A stretch of DNA of 64,000 nt from DATJGR01 sp041739525 (GTDB lineage Bacteria > Pseudomonadota > Gammaproteobacteria > Pseudomonadales > Azotimanducaceae), in the NCBI GenBank assembly GCA_041739525.1, contig JBGSNQ010000192.1, positions 62,001 through 126,000 of the forward strand, written 5' to 3'. Numbering within the stretch: position 1 is the stretch's first letter; each line of letters opens with the position of its first letter. Below, in pieces: positions 49,217-57,855 of this stretch. A model generated the notes under the pieces. It was not told where the DNA came from. It did not search any database and saw only the letters and a program-made list of their open reading frames with translations. The translations under genes were made by a program, and so were the position numbers.

Positions 49217-50524
49217 TCAAAGCGGCGTGCGTTTCCACCCGCCCAACGCGCGTTCAATGGTGCGCGCCGCCGCAAGTGCGACGTGTTCGCACCACGGCCT
49301 CGCGACGACCTGCACGCCGATCGGCATTCCGTCGCTCGAAGTTCCGGCCCTCACGACGGCAACCGGATAGCCGACCAGACTGAACGGCAGCATGTAGACA
49401 TAGTCTTCCGGCCCGTTCGCGGCACCTGTCGATGGTGTCGCCGTTGGAGCCACCGGACAGACGATCACGTCGAACTCCGACATGAAACCGAGGAATGCCC
49501 GGCGCAGGCGGTCCCATTCGAACAGCGAGCGCTCCACGTCGTCTGCGTTCAAGGTGCTCTTGCCCCATGGCCGCCACGCTTTGGTCGACACCGATTCCGG
49601 TCTCGCCCAGTACGCGCGCGTAATCGCCATCGATTCCTCGATGCGAGGCGGGACCGCAGTCCGCACGCTTGCGTGCGCCTGCGAAAGCACAGCCACGGCA
49701 GCCGACAGCGCGTGAACGACATCGCTCGAGCACGTGGCCCCGTCGAACGCGTCGAAGCGCGCGACACGCAACGCGCCGACGTCGACACCATCGATGTCGG
49801 CCATCGGCATCGGCACCACGCTCGCATCGTTCGCATCTGCCCCCGCAATGATCGACAGTGCAGCCGCCAGGTCATCGACGCTGCGCGCCATCGGGCCGAT
49901 GACGGTGCGTGGATCGGCAAGCGCGGTGATCGGCGGGAAATGGCCGGTGTTCGGCACGCGGCCGCTGGTCGGCTTCAACCCCGCGATACCGCAATAGTGC
50001 GCCGGTTGGCGAATGCTGCCGCCGGAATCGCTGCCGAGTCCGATTGGCGATCCGCACGCCGCGATGATCACTGCCTCGCCGGCACTGCTACCGCCGGGCG
50101 TGCGCGTTACGTCGTACGGATTGTGCGCAGCCGGATACACGTCGTCCGTTGCACCGGGTTTTGTCTTGCCGAGAAGGACCGCGCCCGCCGCGCGCATCCG
50201 CGCAACCACCGGTGCGTCGTGCTTCGGCAGGTATTCGCGCCGCATTTCCACGCCAGCCGCGCACACTATGCCGGCCGTCTCGATCCAGTCCTTCACCGTA
50301 AACGGCACGCCATGTAACACACCGAGCGCTTCGCCGCGCGCAACCGCGGCGTCCGCGGCGCGCGCCTCCGACAGCGCGGTTTGTGAGAGCTGAACAACCG
50401 CGTTGAGGCGCGGATTTAGGGCCTCGATCCGTTCAAGATGCGCCGCGACTACTTCGACCGAGGACAGCTCCTTGGCGCGAATGGCACGGGCCAACGCCAG
50501 TGCAGGGAGCTCGGTGAGGTTCAT
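49217..50524 (-). CDS. Amidase (amidase signature family)
   Basis: The 435-residue protein has the amidase signature fold: Lys of FTVKDWIET, then GGSSAGEAVIIAACG and GLGSDSGGSIRQPAHYCG, giving the Ser-cisSer-Lys triad. In place of the usual GGSSGG the sequence is GGSSAGE. The family hydrolyses amides, from indoleacetamide to glutamine on tRNA; no GatA partner genes are nearby, so a small-molecule amidase is likely. It is 90 bp downstream of the GNAT gene of the antibiotic-kinase group. Confidence 0.88.
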   Translation of the reverse strand: MNLTELPALALARAIRAKELSSVEVVAAHLERIEALNPRLNAVVQLSQTALSEARAADAAVARGEALGVLHGVPFTVKDWIETAGIVCAAGVEMRREYLPKHDAPVVARMRAAGAVLLGKTKPGATDDVYPAAHNPYDVTRTPGGSSAGEAVIIAACGSPIGLGSDSGGSIRQPAHYCGIAGLKPTSGRVPNTGHFPPITALADPRTVIGPMARSVDDLAAALSIIAGADANDASVVPMPMADIDGVDVGALRVARFDAFDGATCSSDVVHALSAAVAVLSQAHASVRTAVPPRIEESMAITRAYWARPESVSTKAWRPWGKSTLNADDVERSLFEWDRLRRAFLGFMSEFDVIVCPVAPTATPSTGAANGPEDYVYMLPFSLVGYPVAVVRAGTSSDGMPIGVQVVARPWCEHVALAAARTIERALGGWKRTPL

Positions 50525-50614
50525 CAGAGCCGATCCGCGACGCGTGCGCGTCGATAAATCGCAGGCGCAGCACCCGTGTTGAAGTGTTCAACGATCATGT
50601 ACAGCACGTAGCGC

Positions 50615-51163
50615 TCACAACAGCAGTCCCATGTAGAAGAGGTCGAAGTATTTGCCGTCGATGCAGATTTCGCTATGCAACGTTCCCTCAACGACAAATC
50701 CCTTGTCGCGATACAACGCTATGCCGCGTGCGTTGTCGGTTCGAACGCGCAACCCTATCTTGCGAATCGTGCCCACGCTGCGCGCCCACTCAATGAGTGT
50801 GTCGAGCAACTCGGCACCGATCCTTCTACCCCAGTGCGACCGGCGCACCGAGATCGCGAACTCACCGCTATGCCGCACGCGTGCACGGCGCCCCGGTGTA
50901 AACGTCAGACATGCGACGATGCGGCCTTCGTCGGTTGCAACGACGAACAACTGATCCGGCGCGTCCAGCACGGTCGCCAGGTGTTCCGCTTCCTGCGCTT
51001 CGGTCAACTCGAACTCTCCGGGTCCGAACGTGAGGAAATCCGATTCGCCGCTGACGGCTTCGAGATAGGCGAGCATCGCGCCCGAATCCGCCGGCTGTGC
51101 CACTCGGATCTCCGAGCTGCGTCCGTCGCTCTGCGTGATGCGGCGTGCTGCGATGCGGGCCAT
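50615..51163 (-). CDS. GNAT family N-acetyltransferase (antibiotic-kinase group)
   Basis: The 182-residue protein has a GNAT fold: LTFTPGRRARVRHSGEFAIS, acetyl-CoA loop RRSHWGRRIGAELLDTLIEW and RVRTDNARGIALYRDKGFVV. Its ATG (51163) shares one base with the APH(3')-like stop (TGATG). Co-location with two kinases of antibiotic-inactivating type suggests an acetyltransferase of related use, but GNATs in this branch also modify proteins or amino acids. Confidence 0.85.
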   Translation of the reverse strand: MARIAARRITQSDGRSSEIRVAQPADSGAMLAYLEAVSGESDFLTFGPGEFELTEAQEAEHLATVLDAPDQLFVVATDEGRIVACLTFTPGRRARVRHSGEFAISVRRSHWGRRIGAELLDTLIEWARSVGTIRKIGLRVRTDNARGIALYRDKGFVVEGTLHSEICIDGKYFDLFYMGLLL

Positions 51164-51903
51164 CAGAAGAACTCGTCCAGCAGTTGATAGAACGCGATGC
51201 GTAGCGGATCCGGTGTCATGCCATATGCCTCGAAGAACGGCCCGACGAATTGCGCGCCGTAGTTATACGCAATGCTGTGCGCAGCGCACGCGAAATCCTG
51301 GTGCCGATCCGCCACACCGGCGCGCCCGACGTCGACGAAGCCGGCCACAACACCGTTGCGCACGATCACGTTCGGCAGACAGTAGTCGCCGTGCGTCACG
51401 ACCAGGTCTTCGTCATCCGGCCGCGTTGCTTCGAGTTCGCCGAGCAGATCGAGCGCGCTGCGGCCGAGCCGCGCATCGTCGAAGTCCGTTTCGTCAACGC
51501 GCCCCGCAAGCGCATTTGCACGTGCTTTCGCCATCACCGTGTCGAGCCGTGCATCGAAGGGGCACGCGCCGACATCGAGCGAGTGCAGCAACCGCAAACC
51601 GTCGGCAAGTGCATGCACGGTGTCGAGAGGTTGTTCCGTCACCGCGTATGCCGCAACGCCCTCGATCGCCTGCGTGAACAGATACCGTTCATCGCCAACG
51701 CGTTCGTACGCGATCACGCTCGGTACCGGTACACGACCGGCGAACCAGCGTAATCGCGCCGCCTCGTCCGCAACCTCATCGGTTGTGCCCACCTTGAGAT
51801 AGAACTTCCCGATCTGCCACACGCGCGCGTTCGATCGGCCAACCGATTCGGCGCGCATCGGCTGATCGCCGACAAAGAACGCAATCGACGCCGGCAGCTT
51901 CAT
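51163..51903 (-). CDS. Aminoglycoside 3'-phosphotransferase (APH(3'))-like kinase
   Basis: The 246-residue protein is shaped like APH(3') and related choline/homoserine-kinase folds: KFYLKVGTTDEVADEAARLRW with the ATP Lys, catalytic loop VVTHGDYCLPNVIV (His171, Asp173, Asn178), metal-binding FVDVGRAGVADRHQDFA, and C-terminal DPLRIAFYQLLDEFF, typical of aminoglycoside kinases. The phosphate acceptor is unknown: chromosomal relatives need not confer resistance. Its start overlaps the APH(6)-like stop (ATGA) and its stop overlaps the GNAT start. Confidence 0.85.
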   Translation of the reverse strand: MKLPASIAFFVGDQPMRAESVGRSNARVWQIGKFYLKVGTTDEVADEAARLRWFAGRVPVPSVIAYERVGDERYLFTQAIEGVAAYAVTEQPLDTVHALADGLRLLHSLDVGACPFDARLDTVMAKARANALAGRVDETDFDDARLGRSALDLLGELEATRPDDEDLVVTHGDYCLPNVIVRNGVVAGFVDVGRAGVADRHQDFACAAHSIAYNYGAQFVGPFFEAYGMTPDPLRIAFYQLLDEFF

Positions 51904-52766
51904 GGCGCGAGCTTGTGCGCTGCCGCGAGCGACTTGGGCCAGCCGATGCTCCAGTCGCGCGGTTCGCCCGCAAGGCGCGCAAACGTCCACAAACGCACTC
52001 GCTCTCGATCTACGCCGAGCAGATCGGCGAAACGCGCGATCAACGCGAGCGGATCGGCGTTGAAGCGATCTTCGCAGTTGAACAGATGCTGCGTTGCGTC
52101 GTAGGCCGGATCCCCGACGAACGGCTTCGGATCGATCGCGAGCCACGGTTGGCGTTCCGCCGACAGCACATTACCGGCATGGAGGTCGGTTGCGAGCAAC
52201 ACGTCGTCCGGTCGCGCGCGTGCCATCTCTTCCATCACGCGCAATCCTTCCCGAGCGAGGTCGGGCTCGGGCCACCGATCAGCGTCCGCCAGGGACGCTT
52301 CACACCAGTGGCGTGCCATTGCCGACAATGGCCTGAAGGGGTGAGGTTCGACAGGACGACGCCACATGCGATTCAACAAACGCGCGATCACGACATCCTG
52401 CTCCGGTTCAGGTCGGGTACGCAGCAATTCACCCGGCACAGCGCGTTCCAGCAACATCGCATTGAACCCTTCGTCGGCATCGATCAATCGCACGGTCGGA
52501 TCGCCGTTCCAGAAACGCAGCGCGGCAAGTTCCTGTTCTGCCTCCATGTGCGGCAGTCCGAGTTTTAGCACCACCGCGCCATCCTTCGACTGCGCGGGCG
52601 CAACCCACGCAGCCATGCCGTTCGTGAACGGTTCCCCCAGCGTCAGCCCCCATCGCTCCGCGAGCTCGTGCACCACCGCGGGCACGCGATCGAGCCACGC
52701 CGACCACTCGGGTCGCTCGCTGCACGTTTTCGAAAGACGCGCAGGAATCGAAACGTCGTCAGTCAT
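51900..52766 (-). CDS. Aminoglycoside/streptomycin 6-kinase (APH(6))-like protein
   Basis: The 288-residue protein matches the hydroxyurea/streptomycin phosphotransferase family (APH(6)): N-terminal WSAWLDRVPAVVHELAERWG, ATP-binding VVLKLGLPHMEAEQE, catalytic loop LATDLHAGNVL (Asp194, His196, Asn199) and metal site WLAIDPKPFVGDPAYD. APH(6) phosphorylates streptomycin; members in environmental genomes may act on other substrates. It is first in the coupled trio APH(6)-like, APH(3')-like, GNAT, and divergent from a serine hydrolase gene. Confidence 0.87.
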   Translation of the reverse strand: MTDDVSIPARLSKTCSERPEWSAWLDRVPAVVHELAERWGLTLGEPFTNGMAAWVAPAQSKDGAVVLKLGLPHMEAEQELAALRFWNGDPTVRLIDADEGFNAMLLERAVPGELLRTRPEPEQDVVIARLLNRMWRRPVEPHPFRPLSAMARHWCEASLADADRWPEPDLAREGLRVMEEMARARPDDVLLATDLHAGNVLSAERQPWLAIDPKPFVGDPAYDATQHLFNCEDRFNADPLALIARFADLLGVDRERVRLWTFARLAGEPRDWSIGWPKSLAAAHKLAP

Positions 52767-52847
52767 GGCTCAGCGTACCTCGCCGATTCACGTCGTCCAC
52801 CATGGCATGCATACTCGACCGCCAGTTCATCGCACGACCCATCAATC

Positions 52848-54044
52848 ATGAGCGCCGCCGGACTCTCAAACTCTCGCCTCTCCCGTATGCACGACACTCT
52901 GAGCGACCACGTAACCCGCGGCGACCTGCCGGGTCTCGTCGCTCTGGTGTGCCGCCGCGGCGAAGTTCATGTCGATGCGATCGGCAATTTCGCCGTCGGC
53001 GGATCGAAGCCGATGCAGCGCGATACGCTGTTCCGCATCGCGTCGATGACCAAACCGGTTACCGCGGCGGCCGTCATGATACTGATCGAGGAAGGCAAAC
53101 TGCGTCTCGACGATCCGGTCGATCGCTTCCTGCCCGAACTCGCCAACCGCCGCGTACTGGCGCGAATCGATGCGCCGATAGACGAAACGGTGCCGGCGCG
53201 TCGGCCGATCACCGCGCGCGATCTGTTGACGTTCCGCTTCGGAATGGGACTCGTACTGGCACCGCCCGGGAAGTACCCGATTCAGAAGGCGATCATCGAT
53301 GCCGGGTTGATGCCCGGCCCCGACCCGTCGTCGCTGACGCCGGATGCATGGATGAAAAATCTCGGCTCGCTGCCGCTGCTGCATCAACCCGGCGAGCAGT
53401 GGGCCTACCACACCGGCTCCGACGTACTCGGCGTGCTGGTCGCACGCGTTGCGGATCAACCGTTCCCAACATTCCTGCAGGAGCGCATCTTTGCACCGCT
53501 CGGGATGAGCGACACCGCCTTTCATGTTCCTGCCGACAAACTCGGCCGATTGCCGCCGTCGTACGTCACCAACCACACCACCGGCAAACTGCAACAGCAC
53601 GACGACCCGGCCAACAGCCGTTGGGCCAAGCCTCCGGCATTCGCGTCCGGCGGCGGCGGGCTCGTGTCCACTGCCGACGACTATCTCGCCTTCTGTCAGA
53701 TGCTGCTCGGCAAGGGCCGCTACGGCCGCGAACGGATTCTGTCGCGCCCGTCCGTTGAACTGATGACCACCGACCATCTGACACAACAGCAGAAGACCGA
53801 TGCGAGCCTGTTTTTCGGCGAAGGCGTGGGCTGGGGCTTCGGCGTTTCGGTGGTTACACGTCGCACCAACGTATTCGCCCCCGGACGCTTCGGTTGGGAC
53901 GGCGGCATCGGCACGTCCGGTTACACCGACCCTGCGGAAGAACTGATCGGTGTGTTGATGACGCAGCGGCTGATGGACTCGCCGAGTCCGCCGAAGGTGT
54001 TCGTGGACTTCTGGACTTCGGCTTATCAGGCGATCGACGACTGA
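52848..54044 (+). CDS. Serine hydrolase of the class C beta-lactamase fold
   Basis: The 398-residue protein has SMTK (Ser66, Lys69), a YHTGSD motif (Tyr187) where class C enzymes have YxN, and a late Gly-rich FGWDGGIGTSG in place of KTG. No signal peptide is visible, so it is likely cytoplasmic. Such EstB/LpqK-like enzymes are often esterases or D-aminopeptidases rather than beta-lactamases. A beta-lactam-hydrolysing role is not predicted. Divergent from the APH(6)-like gene. Confidence 0.85.
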   Translation: MSAAGLSNSRLSRMHDTLSDHVTRGDLPGLVALVCRRGEVHVDAIGNFAVGGSKPMQRDTLFRIASMTKPVTAAAVMILIEEGKLRLDDPVDRFLPELANRRVLARIDAPIDETVPARRPITARDLLTFRFGMGLVLAPPGKYPIQKAIIDAGLMPGPDPSSLTPDAWMKNLGSLPLLHQPGEQWAYHTGSDVLGVLVARVADQPFPTFLQERIFAPLGMSDTAFHVPADKLGRLPPSYVTNHTTGKLQQHDDPANSRWAKPPAFASGGGGLVSTADDYLAFCQMLLGKGRYGRERILSRPSVELMTTDHLTQQQKTDASLFFGEGVGWGFGVSVVTRRTNVFAPGRFGWDGGIGTSGYTDPAEELIGVLMTQRLMDSPSPPKVFVDFWTSAYQAIDD

Positions 54045-54067
54045 CTCAGTTGTTCAGGATGGCGCGT

Positions 54068-54376
54068 TCATCGTCGCGAAGGCTGCGTGGATTTGATGGA
54101 CGCGGCGAACTTCGCATGCGCTGCGGAATCTACTGGCCGGTGCCGCACCTTCGTACCAGCTGGGTACTTGCCCAGATAGTTGTCGCCCTTCAGGTTCGTC
54201 GAAGGACGTACCGGCCTGCGTTCGAAACCGCCGCCGCAATTCGGACAGACATTTTCGAGCACTTTTTCGACACACGTCGCGCAGAACGTACATTCGAACG
54301 AGCAGATACGCGCTTCCGTCGCTTCCGGTGGAAGCGCGATGTTGCAGTGTTCGCAGCTCGGTCTCAGTTCGAGCAC
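54068..54376 (-). CDS. DUF1272 zinc-binding protein
   Basis: The 102-residue protein has the eight Cys of DUF1272: Cys8, Cys11, Cys25, Cys29, Cys32, Cys35, Cys44 and Cys47, in LELRPSCEHCNIALPPEA and FECTFCATCVEKV. The pattern is a small double zinc knuckle of unknown role. The start is GTG 54376 with GAGGGG upstream. A longer basic C-terminal tail (about 55-102) is specific to this copy. Confidence 0.9.
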   Translation of the reverse strand: MLELRPSCEHCNIALPPEATEARICSFECTFCATCVEKVLENVCPNCGGGFERRPVRPSTNLKGDNYLGKYPAGTKVRHRPVDSAAHAKFAASIKSTQPSRR

Positions 54377-54395
54377 GATCCCCTCTACCTAGCTG

Positions 54396-54803
54396 TCAGC
54401 CCGGGACTCGTTCGAACGACGGAATGCCGGCCGGCAGCTGGTGAAACGCCTGCTTGTCGATGGTGAAGATGGCCATTTGTGGTGTGCCGTAGAGCGACGG
54501 ATCGTCCATCGTGCCGACTTTGACTATCGCAGCGCCCGGCAAACCCGCGGTTCGTGTCGTCAGATGCGTGCCGCACTCGGCGCAGAATTCACGCGTCACC
54601 CCGTTCGGCAGGTCTGCGCGCTTGAACTTCTTCGGGGCACCTTTTGTGTATTTGAAGCCGCTTTCCGGCATCGCGAGGAACACGTTCGGACTTCCGCCGG
54701 TGAGGTACTGGCACTCGCGACAATGGCACTGTGCTTTGAACACCGGCTCGCCTTCCGACTGATAACGTACCGCTTTGCAATAACAACCGCCCTCGAATTT
54801 CAT
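54396..54803 (-). CDS. GFA (glutathione-dependent formaldehyde-activating) family protein
   Basis: The 135-residue protein has the GFA zinc-site Cys: GGCYCKAVRY, QCHCRECQYLTGG and FCAECGTHL. Named for Gfa, which adds glutathione to formaldehyde, though this role is disputed and family members differ. It lies 19 bp upstream of the DUF1272 gene on the same strand and is divergent from xthA. Confidence 0.9.
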   Translation of the reverse strand: MKFEGGCYCKAVRYQSEGEPVFKAQCHCRECQYLTGGSPNVFLAMPESGFKYTKGAPKKFKRADLPNGVTREFCAECGTHLTTRTAGLPGAAIVKVGTMDDPSLYGTPQMAIFTIDKQAFHQLPAGIPSFERVPG

Positions 54804-54881
54804 CTGCTGACTCTCCGTAAATTCTCTATCTCGCCGTTTGATGCTTGCCCCACCCGTGCCGATGATCGCACACTCTCGCGC

Positions 54882-55652
54882 ATGCGAGTGGCTACCTGGA
54901 ACATCAACGGACTGCGTGCCCGTCTGGATTACTTGCGCTTCTGGTTACAGGCGCGCAAGCCCGACGTAGTCGGCCTGCAGGAACTGAAGATCACCGACGA
55001 CGAATTCCCCACCGAGTTCTTTTCCGAACTCGGTTATCACACGACCACGTACGGACAGAAGGCCTGGAACGGCGTAGCGGTGCTGAGCCTGCGCCCGGCA
55101 GAAGTGCTCGAGCGCGGCTTGCCGGGCGAAGAAGAGTTCGGTGCGCGGCTGTTGCGCGTGAAAGTCGACGACCTGCAGTTCACCACCGTTTACTGCCCCA
55201 ACGGCAAAGATCTCGGCCACGACGACTTTGCGAAGAAGCTCGCGTGGTTCGATTCGCTGCTGCGTTACTGGGCCACGCAAGATCGCACCGCACCGGCCGT
55301 GTTGTGCGGCGACTTCAACCTCGTGCCCACCCCGCTCGACACGTGGCTTACCGGCGACACCGACGATCTGATCTTTCACACCAAATCCGAACGCGACCGT
55401 TATGCCGCGCTGCTCGATATGGGCCTCACCGATCTGTTCCGGCATCGGCATCCAGACAAAAAGGCGTTCTCCTGGTGGGACTACCGCGCCGGCGCCTTCC
55501 ACAAAGGGCAAGGGCTGCGGATCGACATGGTGCTCGCAACCGCGGCGGTGGTACAGCGCGTGAAAGAAGTGGAGATCGATCGCGACTACCGCAAGAAGGT
55601 CGAAGGCTTCATCGCGTCCGATCACGCGCCGGTGTTTGCCGACCTCGACTGA
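54882..55652 (+). CDS. xthA: Exodeoxyribonuclease III
   Basis: The 256-residue protein is an Xth-type AP endonuclease/3'-exonuclease: ATWNINGLRARLDYLRFW, metal Glu in VGLQELKI, VYCPNGKD, CGDFNLVPTPLDTW and SDHAPVFADLD at the C-terminus. It cuts 5' to abasic sites in base-excision repair. Length is typical of Xth (about 260). It follows the AdaA-AlkA/ogt repair genes only at a distance (16 kb). Confidence 0.94.
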   Translation: MRVATWNINGLRARLDYLRFWLQARKPDVVGLQELKITDDEFPTEFFSELGYHTTTYGQKAWNGVAVLSLRPAEVLERGLPGEEEFGARLLRVKVDDLQFTTVYCPNGKDLGHDDFAKKLAWFDSLLRYWATQDRTAPAVLCGDFNLVPTPLDTWLTGDTDDLIFHTKSERDRYAALLDMGLTDLFRHRHPDKKAFSWWDYRAGAFHKGQGLRIDMVLATAAVVQRVKEVEIDRDYRKKVEGFIASDHAPVFADLD

Positions 55653-55680
55653 TTTTCGCTCGGCCTTTTGATCCCCTCGA

Positions 55681-56196
55681 TCAGGCGCCGCGCGAACCGG
55701 AGCTCGGATGATGGTATTTGCCCTTACCCATCACCTTGTCGCTGCGCTGCGTCTTATCGAGCGCAGCCACGGGATCCGCGTCCGCCGGGAGATTTTCGAC
55801 CTTGGTGCGCGCCTCGATGCGGCCGTTTGCGAACGACAACGCCTGCGCTGAGAGATAGCCGCCGGTACCTGCGGAGCGCACGATCACGATGATCTCGTCG
55901 TGCTTGTCGCCGTCGATGTCGGCGAGGCGAACGTCTTCGATCGTGCCGTCGCGCGTCAGCAGCACGCCGGACTCGTAAAGAGTGGTGTCGTTCGCAACTG
56001 CGCCCGCTGCATACAACCGTACCGTGTAGCTGCCGATCGAACGCGCTTCGAAGTCGCCTTCCGCGACGATTGCCGTCTGATTATCGGGCAGTGCGATTTT
56101 TTTCACGTAGCGCACGCCCGTTTCCGTGGGTTCGTCCGCCGCTGCTGCCGCAGCGGTACCGAACGTCAACAATACAACCCACACACCTCGTTTCAT
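55681..56196 (-). CDS. Exported protein resembling the lysozyme inhibitor PliI
   Basis: The 171-residue protein has a signal peptide (KRGVWVVLLTFGTAAAAAADE, cleavage near residue 19) and a mature part like the periplasmic i-type lysozyme inhibitor PliI: VRYVKKIALPDNQTAIVAEG, RSIGSYTVRLYA, GTIEDVRLADIDGDKHDEI and SAGTGGYLSAQALSFANGRI. The IDGDKHDE stretch resembles an FG-GAP calcium-binding repeat. AGGAG of its ribosome site overlaps the stop of the upstream kinase gene. C-terminal His/Ser/Gly tail is unusual. Confidence 0.72.
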   Translation of the reverse strand: MKRGVWVVLLTFGTAAAAAADEPTETGVRYVKKIALPDNQTAIVAEGDFEARSIGSYTVRLYAAGAVANDTTLYESGVLLTRDGTIEDVRLADIDGDKHDEIIVIVRSAGTGGYLSAQALSFANGRIEARTKVENLPADADPVAALDKTQRSDKVMGKGKYHHPSSGSRGA

Positions 56197-56200
56197 GCAG

Positions 56201-56692
56201 CTACTCCTGAGGAACTTCATCGTCACGCAGTTCGTCTTCGGTCGGGCGTTCGAACCACGAAGCCCATAGGTCGAGATACTTCTCCTCGATGACAAACGTG
56301 CCGGGCGGCAGGTTCGCGTTGCGCGCCGAGAGCCGCCGCCATTGCTCTTCGCGCGTGATGTCGAGAAACCTAACGATGGTGCGCGCGCCCAGTGCTTTTG
56401 CACGCGCCCGATAGTCGTCGCGTTCGGAGCGACTCCACACACCCCAATCGATCACCACGTCGACGCCGCGCCGCAGCGCTGCCGCAGCAACCTGCCACTG
56501 CAACGCTTCGACGGCGTTGCGCTGTTCGCTCGGCGCACCCTTCGCTTCCGGCAGTTCGGGTTGGGGGCCGAACAGCTCGTACAACCACTCATCCGCAGTG
56601 AGGCGAAGCGCGGGGCGATCCTGCTCGATCTGCTTCGCGAGTGTCGTTTTGCCGGAGCCCGGCAATCCGCACGTGAGGAACAGCGTTGCCAT
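56201..56692 (-). CDS. ATP-binding kinase-like (zeta-toxin/polynucleotide-kinase-like P-loop) protein
   Basis: The 163-residue protein has Walker A CGLPGSGKTTLAKQIE and a catalytic-site region DVVIDWGVWSRSERDDYRAR, typical of the AAA_33 family of small ATP-dependent kinases of unknown substrate. LTADEWLYELFG matches the family after Walker A. It is coupled by 4 bp to the PliI-like gene and follows the DUF2087 gene by 10 bp. No antitoxin was recognised, so a toxin role is not supported. Confidence 0.82.
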   Translation of the reverse strand: MATLFLTCGLPGSGKTTLAKQIEQDRPALRLTADEWLYELFGPQPELPEAKGAPSEQRNAVEALQWQVAAAALRRGVDVVIDWGVWSRSERDDYRARAKALGARTIVRFLDITREEQWRRLSARNANLPPGTFVIEEKYLDLWASWFERPTEDELRDDEVPQE

Positions 56693-56702
56693 TCAGGCAG
56701 CA

Positions 56703-57110
56703 TCAACCGGCGCGTGCGCGTTTGCGTTCTTCGCGTTCCGCTCGCACCGTTGCCATCACCGCACCGGGGTCGATCGTGCGCGCAGCCGCCGCGATTTCAC
56801 GATCGAGCTTCGGGCCGTTCACGCGATACGCATTGCCGGCAGCGTCACGCAGGAAGAAATACTCATCGACCATCTGACGACGAAACGACACGTGGTCCAT
56901 CGTAATCGGTGAGGTGAACTTTTCGAGCCACGTCTGCAACGTTTCGTTCACTTCGTCTTCGCGATAGACGCGCGCGGAGTCGAATCGCGCACTCGCGAGT
57001 GCGAGCAGCACGGTTTGATCGCCACGCTTCTTCGGCAACAGTGCGAGCGGACCGGCATTGACGAGCCGTTTCACCACGCTCAGCACCTCTTCGAAACTCA
57101 AAGCCTCCAT
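56703..57110 (-). CDS. DUF2087 domain-containing protein
   Basis: The 135-residue protein contains the DUF2087 core: RVYREDEVNETLQTWLEKFT, then ITMDHVSFRRQMVDEYFFLRD and GNAYRVNGPKLD. DUF2087 is often fused to ArsR-type helix-turn-helix domains and occurs in phage-like contexts; here the N-terminal 45 residues are unrecognised. Function unknown. It is in a leftward group: GNAT, DUF2087, kinase, PliI-like. Confidence 0.8.
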   Translation of the reverse strand: MEALSFEEVLSVVKRLVNAGPLALLPKKRGDQTVLLALASARFDSARVYREDEVNETLQTWLEKFTSPITMDHVSFRRQMVDEYFFLRDAAGNAYRVNGPKLDREIAAAARTIDPGAVMATVRAEREERKRARAG

Positions 57111-57129
57111 CTGTGCCGTTCTCCTTCTA

Positions 57130-57705
57130 TCAACGCACCCGACGTCTTACGATGGGTCGATGCGGCTTGCGACGCGCCACCTCTACGAATCCGGCCGCGT
57201 CGTACATCGACTTCGAACCGAACCACATGGAATCGTCGCGACCGCGTTCGCTCTTGTCCACCGGATATGCTTCGAGCAGTCGCGCCCCGCGCTTCTTCGC
57301 GTAGGCAATCGCACCACGAAGCAGTTCGTGCGCAACGCCTTGGCCGCGAAACTCACCCGGTACCACGAAGCAGATGATCGACCACACCGGCTGGTCGTCT
57401 ACCGCCTTCATCACTTGCGAGCGTTTCAACTTCGCATAGTCTTCTCGCGGACCGAGCGAAACCCACCCGACCGGTGTTTTGCCTCGGTATCCGATCAGGC
57501 CGGGCGGCTCATCCTTCTCCACGAGTTGCTTGAGCGCAATGCGGTTGGCGTTCGCGCGCGTCGTGCCTGGCGGCACGGCCGTTTCTCCGCTGCGGCGATA
57601 GAACATGCACCAGCATCCGCGCGCAACCGAGCAACCTTTCGCGTTGAAGATCGCTTCGAGATCGCTCCAACGCTCCGGCGTAAGCGGTCGGACGGTCAAT
57701 TTCAT
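57130..57705 (-). CDS. GNAT-like N-acetyltransferase with CWCMF motif
   Basis: The 191-residue protein is the second member of the CWCM family in this window: KLTVRPLTPERWSDLEAIF, ARGCWCMFYRR, LIGYRGKTPVGWVSLGPR, PVWSIICFVVPGEFRGQGVA and EAYPVD. Compared with 39876-40445 the two are paralogues of the same family but clearly diverged. AGGTGGA precedes ATG 57705. It is divergent from a serine hydrolase gene. Substrate unknown. Confidence 0.85.
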   Translation of the reverse strand: MKLTVRPLTPERWSDLEAIFNAKGCSVARGCWCMFYRRSGETAVPPGTTRANANRIALKQLVEKDEPPGLIGYRGKTPVGWVSLGPREDYAKLKRSQVMKAVDDQPVWSIICFVVPGEFRGQGVAHELLRGAIAYAKKRGARLLEAYPVDKSERGRDDSMWFGSKSMYDAAGFVEVARRKPHRPIVRRRVR

Positions 57706-57855
57706 TTGATCCACCTGCTGGGTCGCCAACCAACACGATATGGCGCGCATGTTGCCACCACAGCTCGATCGGAATCGAGTCGTAACCCGATCGAACCCGA
57801 ATGCCACCGCCACTCGAACCGGGTAACATCCGCCGCCGTTCAAAAGGAGAGATGC

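Noticed and set aside
52848..54044. A true AmpC-type beta-lactamase
   Set aside because: YxN and KTG motifs are not conserved and no signal peptide is present; an esterase or peptidase role is more likely.
56201..56692. Zeta-type toxin-antitoxin system
   Set aside because: No antitoxin-like gene adjoins; neighbours are DUF2087 and a lysozyme-inhibitor-like gene.
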